A stretch of DNA of 64,000 bases, from NCBI GenBank assembly GCA_035913415.1, contig JAMIIV010000004.1, positions 118,321 to 182,320 of the forward strand, given 5' to 3'. Below are positions 59,442 through 64,000 of the stretch, in pieces (the stretch's first letter is position 1; each line of letters begins with the position of its first letter). The notes under the pieces were generated by a model. The model did no database searches, had not been told where the DNA came from, and was given only the letters and a program-made list of their open reading frames with translations. This stretch comes from UBA5070 sp035913415 (GTDB lineage Bacteria; Fibrobacterota; Fibrobacteria; UBA5070). Both the position numbers and the translations under genes were made by a program.

Positions 59442-60238
59442 GGCTGGCTCCGCAGTTGCTCGAGTTCCGCCCGCATGGCGCTTTCGACCAGCACGGAGAG
59501 GACCTTGCGGTCGGGGACGTGCTCGCCAGTGGTGGCGATGGGGGGGAGGATGGAGACCACGATCTCGCCGGGCCACATCCGATACCCCTTCTTGTTCAGG
59601 ACCCGCCAGGAGGGATCGATCACCACGGGGGTGAGCATGACGCCGGCATCCAGCGCGATCTGGAAAGCGCCCGGCCGCAAGGGCAGCAGTTCGCCGTCCG
59701 GCGAGCGGGTGCCTTCGGCGAAGATGCAGAAATCGATGCCGTGCTCCATCGCCTGGTGGACCGCGCGACCGGCCATCGTGCGGCTGCCGCGATCGGCGCG
59801 ATCGACGAACACGCACCGCAGGAGTTTCATGGACCAGCCGAACCAGGGCCAGCTCTCGATTTCCTTCTTGGCCAGGAACGAGGGCCAGCGAACCCAGCCC
59901 ATCATCAAGGGGATGTCGAGGAAACTCTGGTGGTTGGCCACGAACAGGCGGGGGGTGGGGTCGACGAGGTGCTCCGCACCCTTTACCCTCACGTGCACGC
60001 CCGCCAGCGGCAGGGTGGTGCGCACCCACCATCGGCAGGGGGCTTTGAGCCAGTTCGGGCGTTTGAACAGGACCGCCAAGGGGACCAGCCAGAACCCGAC
60101 CAACAGGACCGATCCGAAGGTCCCGGCCATGAAGACGATGGCCCGAAGGCGGGCGATGCAGTGGGCGACACCACTCCGACCGGGCTCCCGTCCCGCGACC
60201 GGGCGCGAGGCGGTGTGGGGGCCGGAGGGCGCGCTCAC
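59438..60238 (-). CDS. plsC: 1-acyl-sn-glycerol-3-phosphate acyltransferase PlsC
   Basis: 266 residues from the GTG at 60238, which overlaps the hisG stop (GTGA); an ATG at 60130 (MAGTFGSV) would be a shorter start, and I prefer the GTG because every junction in this operon is such an overlap. An N-terminal membrane segment (SVLLVGFWLVPLAVLF) precedes the catalytic HX4D in VANHQSFLDIPLMMG, then FLAKKEIESWPWFGW, CVFVDRADRGS, and FAEGTRSPDGELLPLRPGAF. It makes phosphatidic acid from lysophosphatidic acid. An unusual partner for his genes. Confidence 0.88.
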   Translation of the reverse strand: MSAPSGPHTASRPVAGREPGRSGVAHCIARLRAIVFMAGTFGSVLLVGFWLVPLAVLFKRPNWLKAPCRWWVRTTLPLAGVHVRVKGAEHLVDPTPRLFVANHQSFLDIPLMMGWVRWPSFLAKKEIESWPWFGWSMKLLRCVFVDRADRGSRTMAGRAVHQAMEHGIDFCIFAEGTRSPDGELLPLRPGAFQIALDAGVMLTPVVIDPSWRVLNKKGYRMWPGEIVVSILPPIATTGEHVPDRKVLSVLVESAMRAELEQLRSQP

Positions 60239-61080
60239 AGGCGGCAGTTCTCGATGCCGAACTGGATGATGGCCGTCGCGCCCAGCGATTCGAGGTCGTC
60301 CATGACCTTGCCCAGTTGTTTCTGGGGGACCATCGCGCGCACGGCGCACCAGGAGGGATCTTCGAGCGACGTGACCGTCGGGCTCTGGAATCCCGGGGTG
60401 ACCTTTTCGGCTTCGGCCAGGCGATCGCGGCGGATGTTGTATTCCACCAGGCGGTAGGTCTGGGCGATCATGGCGCCCTGGATGCGACGCACCAAGGCCT
60501 TGATCTCGGGGTTTTCCGCCATTTCGGACCGGGTGACCAACACGGTCTGGTACGACCCGATTTCGGCGATGATCTTCAGTCCGTTGTCCCGCAGGGAATT
60601 GCCGGTCTCGGTGATGTCGACGATGGCCTCGGCCATGCCCAGGGGGACCATGGCCTCGCAGGAGCCGCCGACTTCGACGAAGCGGGGCTTGGCGCCGTGT
60701 TTGGCGAAGAAGTTGGCCGCCAGGCGCGGGAAGGAGGTCGCGATGGTCTTGCCGTCCAGATCGGAAGGTTTGGCGAACGGCCCGTTGTCGGGAGCCGCGA
60801 CCACGATGCGGCAGTGGCCCATGTCGAGTTTGAGGATCTCGACGACTTCGGCCTGGCTCTCCTCGACGATGTCCTGGGTGCTGATGCCGGCGTCGATGAT
60901 GCCCGCGGCGACCAGGGTGGAGATGTCGTCGGTGCGCAACAGCACCAGCGAGGTATCGGTGCCGGCGCAAGGGATGCGCAGGCTCCGGCCATCGACGCGG
61001 AACCGGTAGCCGGCCTGCTTGAGCAGGGCGGTCAGGGGGTCGTGGAGACGACCTTTGGAGGGAAGGCCGATCTGGATCAT
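60235..61080 (-). CDS. hisG: ATP phosphoribosyltransferase, long form
   Basis: 281 residues, starting MIQIGLPSKGRLHDPLTALL. First step of histidine synthesis: ATP plus PRPP to phosphoribosyl-ATP. The signature is EVGGSCEAMVPLGMAEAIVD with ETGNSLRDNGL. The C-terminal 70 residues (TVTSLEDPSWCAVRAMVPQK onward) are the ACT-like regulatory domain of the long form, so no HisZ partner is needed. Start overlaps the hisE stop (ATGA). Second gene of the operon. Confidence 0.95.
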   Translation of the reverse strand: MIQIGLPSKGRLHDPLTALLKQAGYRFRVDGRSLRIPCAGTDTSLVLLRTDDISTLVAAGIIDAGISTQDIVEESQAEVVEILKLDMGHCRIVVAAPDNGPFAKPSDLDGKTIATSFPRLAANFFAKHGAKPRFVEVGGSCEAMVPLGMAEAIVDITETGNSLRDNGLKIIAEIGSYQTVLVTRSEMAENPEIKALVRRIQGAMIAQTYRLVEYNIRRDRLAEAEKVTPGFQSPTVTSLEDPSWCAVRAMVPQKQLGKVMDDLESLGATAIIQFGIENCRL

Positions 61081-61424
61081 GCGGTTTCCTTGGGGGGGCG
61101 GGAGGCCTTCTCGACGAGGCCGGAAACGCCGAAGCGGCGTGCGAGTTCCTGCAGGACGTCCTGGCCGGTGCGGCCCTTGTGGTGCAGCAGGACCAGGGTG
61201 TGGAACCAGAGGTCGCCGACCTCGTAGACCAGGTGGTCGGTGCCCTCTTCGGCGGCCGCCTCGATGGTCTCGCGGGATTCCTCCTGGACCTTTTCGAGGA
61301 TCTTGGGCAAGCCCTTGTGGTAGAGCTTGGCCACGTACGACGAGGACGGGTCCTGGGACTTGCGGTCCTCGAGGACGCGGTCCAGGGCCGCGAGGAGGTC
61401 GGAAGAGCTGTCGGCGTCGGTCAT
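61077..61424 (-). CDS. hisE: Phosphoribosyl-ATP pyrophosphohydrolase
   Basis: 115 residues. Second step of histidine synthesis, stand-alone rather than fused to HisI. The MazG-like helical fold is evident: LAALDRVLEDRKSQDPSSSY, LPKILEKVQEESRETIEAAA (with the metal-binding E-x-x-E-x-x-E pattern) and LVYEVGDLWFHTLVLLHHKG. First gene of hisE-hisG-plsC-fmt-rsmB; the ribosome binding site is not obvious upstream. Confidence 0.93.
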   Translation of the reverse strand: MTDADSSSDLLAALDRVLEDRKSQDPSSSYVAKLYHKGLPKILEKVQEESRETIEAAAEEGTDHLVYEVGDLWFHTLVLLHHKGRTGQDVLQELARRFGVSGLVEKASRPPKETA

Positions 61425-61470
61425 GGTGGGGGTGAAAGGTAGGAATCGGGGGAGCGGGAGCCCTTGCCCG

Positions 61471-61535
61471 CCCTTCGAGAGATCCGCCGGGCCTGTCGAA
61501 GGACGTTTCGCTCCTCAGGGCGACGGGGTGGATTC
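61471..61535. repeat. Dispersed repeat, copy 1
   Basis: CCCTTCGAGAG at 61471, then TGTCGAAGG, TCGCTCCTCAGG and GGTGGATT. The same four blocks recur in order at 62277-62350. The copy lies in the 299-bp gene-free stretch 61425-61723 between the divergent hisE and basic-protein genes; I see nothing else there except a poor promoter match (TTGACG at 61635). Confidence 0.55.
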
Positions 61536-61723
61536 GGGGAGCTCGGGGACTTTCCGGCGGGAAGCCAGCCGACGTTTTCCGGCCGATCGGGTTCTGTCGG
61601 ATTCCGGCGAAGACAAAAATTGTTGGCCACCCACTTGACGGAGAGCGATCACGATGCGATCATACCGAATATCCCCGCGCGCGTCGCAGTTCCGACGCCG
61701 CAAACCCGCCAGGGAGGCTCCCA

Positions 61724-62179
61724 ATGGCCAAGATCAAGCCCAGTACCAAGACCGTCGCCAAGCCCGCCGCCAAGGCGGCCAAGCCCGCGCCTCCCGCCAA
61801 GCCCGCCAAGGCGAGCAAGGCGAAGGTCGATCGCGGCGAAGGCTCCTACGCCGTGCAGGCCAAGAAGATGAAGGCCCTCATCGACACCCTGCGCGAGGGT
61901 GAAGGTGCCATCGAAGAATCCAAGGTCATCAAGGAACTGACCCGTCGCGGCTTCCCGGTGCATCCCCGCACCCTGCTGCGCGAAGTCGACCGCATCCGCA
62001 TCCTCGGCCACGCCGTCGAGCGCGTGGTCGGCGAAGGTGGCACCACCTACGCCCTCATCGCCGATCCCAAGATCGCCGAGGCCTTCGCCGCCCTCGAGGC
62101 AGCCCGCAAGGAACTGCGCAAGGCCGGCTCCCCTCTCGAGAAGTCCATCGCCTCGGCGGTGAAGGTTCTCAAGGGCTGA
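61724..62179 (+). CDS. Histone H1-like basic protein with possible winged-helix domain
   Basis: 151 residues. The first 35 are almost entirely Lys, Ala, Pro and Thr (KPAAKAAKPAPPAKPAKASK), like eukaryotic H1 tails and bacterial Hc1/AlgP-type proteins. The rest, AKKMKALIDTLREGEGAIEE and SKVIKELTRRGFPVHPRTLL, suggests a small helix-turn-helix (LTRRGFPVHPRTLLREVDRI) with a C-terminal coiled-coil. A nucleoid-associated or DNA-binding role is plausible but unproven. A strong terminator follows; no clear neighbour relation. Confidence 0.7.
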   Translation: MAKIKPSTKTVAKPAAKAAKPAPPAKPAKASKAKVDRGEGSYAVQAKKMKALIDTLREGEGAIEESKVIKELTRRGFPVHPRTLLREVDRIRILGHAVERVVGEGGTTYALIADPKIAEAFAALEAARKELRKAGSPLEKSIASAVKVLKG

Positions 62180-62216
62180 TCCCGGTCCCGCCTCGCGGCG
62201 GACCGTTCGAACATCG

Positions 62217-62252
62217 CCCGTCCCCCGGTGCTCCCGGAGGACGGGTTTTTTG
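62217..62252 (+). terminator. Intrinsic terminator after the H1-like gene
   Basis: CCCGTCC with GGACGGG, enclosing an inner CCCGG/CCGGG-like hairpin, followed by TTTTTT. Confidence 0.8.
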
Positions 62253-62276
62253 TTGTGTCCGCGAATCCACCGTCCA

Positions 62277-62350
62277 CCCTTCGAGAGCTCTCCTGAGCAA
62301 GGTCGAAGGGCGCGAGACAAAGCCTCGCTCCTCAGGACGAGCGGTGGATT
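62277..62350. repeat. Dispersed repeat, copy 2
   Basis: Same ordered blocks as at 61471: CCCTTCGAGAG, GGTCGAAGG, TCGCTCCTCAGG and GGTGGATT, with different spacers. It lies between the H1-like gene's terminator and the kinase gene. Confidence 0.55.
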
Positions 62351-62378
62351 TTGGCCGCTGTGAGGTTTCTTCTCCTTC

Positions 62379-63444
62379 TCAGCGCAGAAGCAGGGCGGCC
62401 AGGGCCATGGCCAACAGGCCGGAAAGCATGCCCCACACCAGGAAGCGTTCGCGGCCCGTGGTATGCACGATCCGCTTGCCGTCCTGCATGCTTGTTGTGG
62501 AGCCCAGTCCCGCCGCCAGCGCCTTGCGCAGACGCAGCTCGGATGAAGACCCGCTTTCGGTGGGGATCCGGCTTCCGGAGCCATCGATCCTGGCCAGCAC
62601 CAGACGGCAGGCTTCGATCACTGCGGTGGCCGACGGCGGGCGCCGTTCGGGCCTTTTCTCGAGCAGTCGGCGCACCAGCGCCAGCACGCCGGGATCGGGA
62701 AGAGTGCCGTCGGGGCGCTCCCAGGAAGGGGTCCCCATGAGGTGTCCATGCAGGATCTGCGACGTGTTGCCCTGGAACGGGGGGTGGCCCCAGACCATCC
62801 GGTACAGAAGCACGCCCGCCGAATAGAGGTCGGAGCGGGCCGAAGCCGTTCCCGGGGCGTCGAGGGTCTCGGGAGCGATGTAGTGCGGCGTGCCCACCAC
62901 GCCGTCGGCCGCGGTGAAGGCGGGGGGAAGCCTCTTCGCGGGCGAGTCCGAGGTCGGACAGGCGCAGGCGCCCCTCGCGGTCGAGCAGGATGTTGGCCGG
63001 TTTGACGTCGCGGTGGACGATGCCGGCCTCGTGGGCCGCGGCGAGCGCGGCGCACAGGTGCGAAAGCACACGCAGGGCGATGCGTTCGGGGATGGGGCCT
63101 CGGCGTTCGAGCCATGCCTCCAGGGTCTGGCCGTCGACCAGTTCCATGACGAGAAAAGGGCAACCCCCTTCCTCGCCGAAGTCGAGCACGCGGACCAGCG
63201 ACGGGTGGTTGAGCCGCGCGGCGATTCGGGCCTCCCGACGGAACCGTTCGAGGAATCTCTGGGAGCCGTCGAAGGCGGAGGGGTCCCGCACGACCTTCAC
63301 CGCCACGGGGATGTCGAGGGTGAGGTGGTGGGCCTTCCAGACCACCCCCATGGCACCCTGGCCGATTTCCCGTTCCAGCCGGCAACGTCCGAGGATCCTG
63401 CCGGGTTGAGCGGCTGAAGGGCGGAGGGACGCGGACTCACCCAC
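62379..63444 (-). pseudogene. Ser/Thr protein kinase (PknB-like) interrupted by a frameshift in a homopolymer
   Basis: The first frame, from a GTG at 63444 (overlapping the upstream gene by eight bases), reads an N-lobe and catalytic loop: IGQGAMGVVWKAHHLTLDIP, AVKVV, VMELVDGQTLEAWLE, HRDVKPANILLD and DLGLAREEASP. The second frame continues with FTAADGVVGTPHYIAPETLD, RSDLYSAGVLLYRMVWG and VRRLLEKRPERRPPSA, then a C-terminal membrane anchor (WGMLSGLLAMALAALLLR). The break is in GGGGGG at 62922-62927; with one G fewer the two halves join as EEASPAFTAADG, a normal activation loop. Either a real frameshift or a homopolymer read error. Repaired, it would be a membrane-anchored Hanks-type kinase of about 354 residues; DFG reads DLG. 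Confidence 0.75.
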
Positions 63445-64000
63445 GGCGGGCCTCCGTGGAACCGGAGCCCATGCGCGAGGCGATCCGCGAGACCATGGCC
63501 GAGACTTCTTCGACCCGCAGCCACTGCGAATCGAGCAGGACGCGCTGGCCCTCGGTGGCGGCCAGCGAGCGGACGAGCGCGTCGGAGAGGTCGGCGACCA
63601 CCTGCAGCGCCGGACCTCCCGGGCCTCCGGCTTGGCTGCGGGCGAACTGGCCGAGGTGTTCCAGACGGGAAATGGCGTCGGCGAGCGATCGGCCGATGGT
63701 CTCCTGGCCCGTCCGGGCGTCGTGCCGGGCCTGGTCCATCCGCAGCCTGGCGCTCTGAACCTCGCCTTGCAGGCGGACCTGGTCGGATTCCGTCTCGCGC
63801 AGCTCGCGCAACAGGCGGTCGAGGGCCTGCCCCAGGGGCTCGAGTTCGCTCCCCTTCAGGGCGGCAAGGTCGAATCCCGCGCCGCCACCCCGGCGCGAGG
63901 CGGCCAGCAGATCCATGACGGGATCGGACAGCCGGTGCTCGGAGTAGTTCATTCCCGCCGCCTCGCCTTCCGGCGAAACGCGCAGGACCGTGAAGATCGA
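63437..64000 (-). CDS. Coiled-coil protein, cut by the right edge
   Basis: The visible 187 residues come from an open frame running past the edge; before the ATG at 63952 (MNYSEHRLSD) the frame continues with coding-like, GC3-rich codons (SIFTVLRVSPEGEAAG), so the real start is probably outside. The rest is helical and heptad-rich: LGQALDRLLRELRETESDQV and VQSARLRMDQARHDARTGQE, with a Gly/Pro-rich break (SQAGGPGGPAL). No membrane segment. It overlaps the kinase start by eight bases and could be a partner or substrate of that kinase. No family recognised. Confidence 0.6.
   Translation of the reverse strand, partial: SIFTVLRVSPEGEAAGMNYSEHRLSDPVMDLLAASRRGGGAGFDLAALKGSELEPLGQALDRLLRELRETESDQVRLQGEVQSARLRMDQARHDARTGQETIGRSLADAISRLEHLGQFARSQAGGPGGPALQVVADLSDALVRSLAATEGQRVLLDSQWLRVEEVSAMVSRIASRMGSGSTEARRG

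Noticed and set aside
1..64000. CRISPR arrays, tRNA and rRNA genes, prophage or integrase
   Set aside because: I looked for regularly spaced direct repeats, cloverleaf-like segments, rRNA signatures and recombinase genes and saw none; a covariance-model search would be decisive.

Overview
The window is 64 kb of GC-rich bacterial chromosome, densely coding on both strands, with no rRNA, tRNA or CRISPR array that I could see. The best lineage clue is a secreted GH16 beta-glucanase at 35407-38466. Its domain order is circularly permuted in the way known from the Fibrobacter succinogenes lichenase, and it carries CBM6-like, fibronectin III and CBM3 modules. I therefore suggest a member of the Fibrobacterota (inference). 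The outer-membrane polysaccharide exporter, lipoprotein signals and LplT-Aas fusion fit a Gram-negative envelope.

Left edge (1-5490): the C-terminal part of the membrane insertase YidC, an Rpn-type PD-(D/E)XK nuclease with a repeat-built tail, and a three-domain LplT-Aas lysophospholipid flippase, acyltransferase and acyl-ACP ligase.

Centre (5769-35222): a large surface-polysaccharide locus. It encodes nine GT4 and four GT2 glycosyltransferases, a Wzz-like chain-length protein without kinase domain, a Wza/OPX exporter with SLBB repeats, a pyruvyltransferase-family protein, a Wzx flippase, a Wzy/WaaL-like polymerase or ligase, five acyltransferase-3 membrane proteins plus a fragment of a sixth, and a secreted beta-propeller protein. 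Most neighbours overlap by 4 or 8 bases (GTGA, ATGA), so they are probably translated in coupled blocks. No initiating phosphoglycosyltransferase lies in the window.

Right centre (35407-51084): the permuted GH16 enzyme, then a nucleotide-sugar epimerase and a DegT-type aminotransferase. After these comes an unusual cassette: two paralogous QueC-like PP-loop proteins, a membrane-anchored SagB-like nitroreductase, two asparagine-synthetase-like proteins without the glutaminase cysteine, a GT8-like glycosyltransferase and an EptA-like phosphoethanolamine transferase. I read it as a possible amide-forming decoration pathway for a surface glycan or peptide. The function is unproven, and this is the most interesting part of the window.

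Right part (51125-64000): housekeeping genes. These are an RNase R-like enzyme that appears to lack cold-shock domains, a DUF4139-like secreted protein, a shikimate-kinase-like gene, and a TetR regulator with a good promoter and a 16-bp palindromic operator candidate. Next come a small coiled-coil protein with a lipoprotein and a tight hisE-hisG-plsC-fmt-rsmB operon in which every junction is a 4-base overlap. The window ends with a histone-H1-like basic protein, a Ser/Thr kinase broken by one extra base in a homopolymer, and a coiled-coil protein cut by the right edge.
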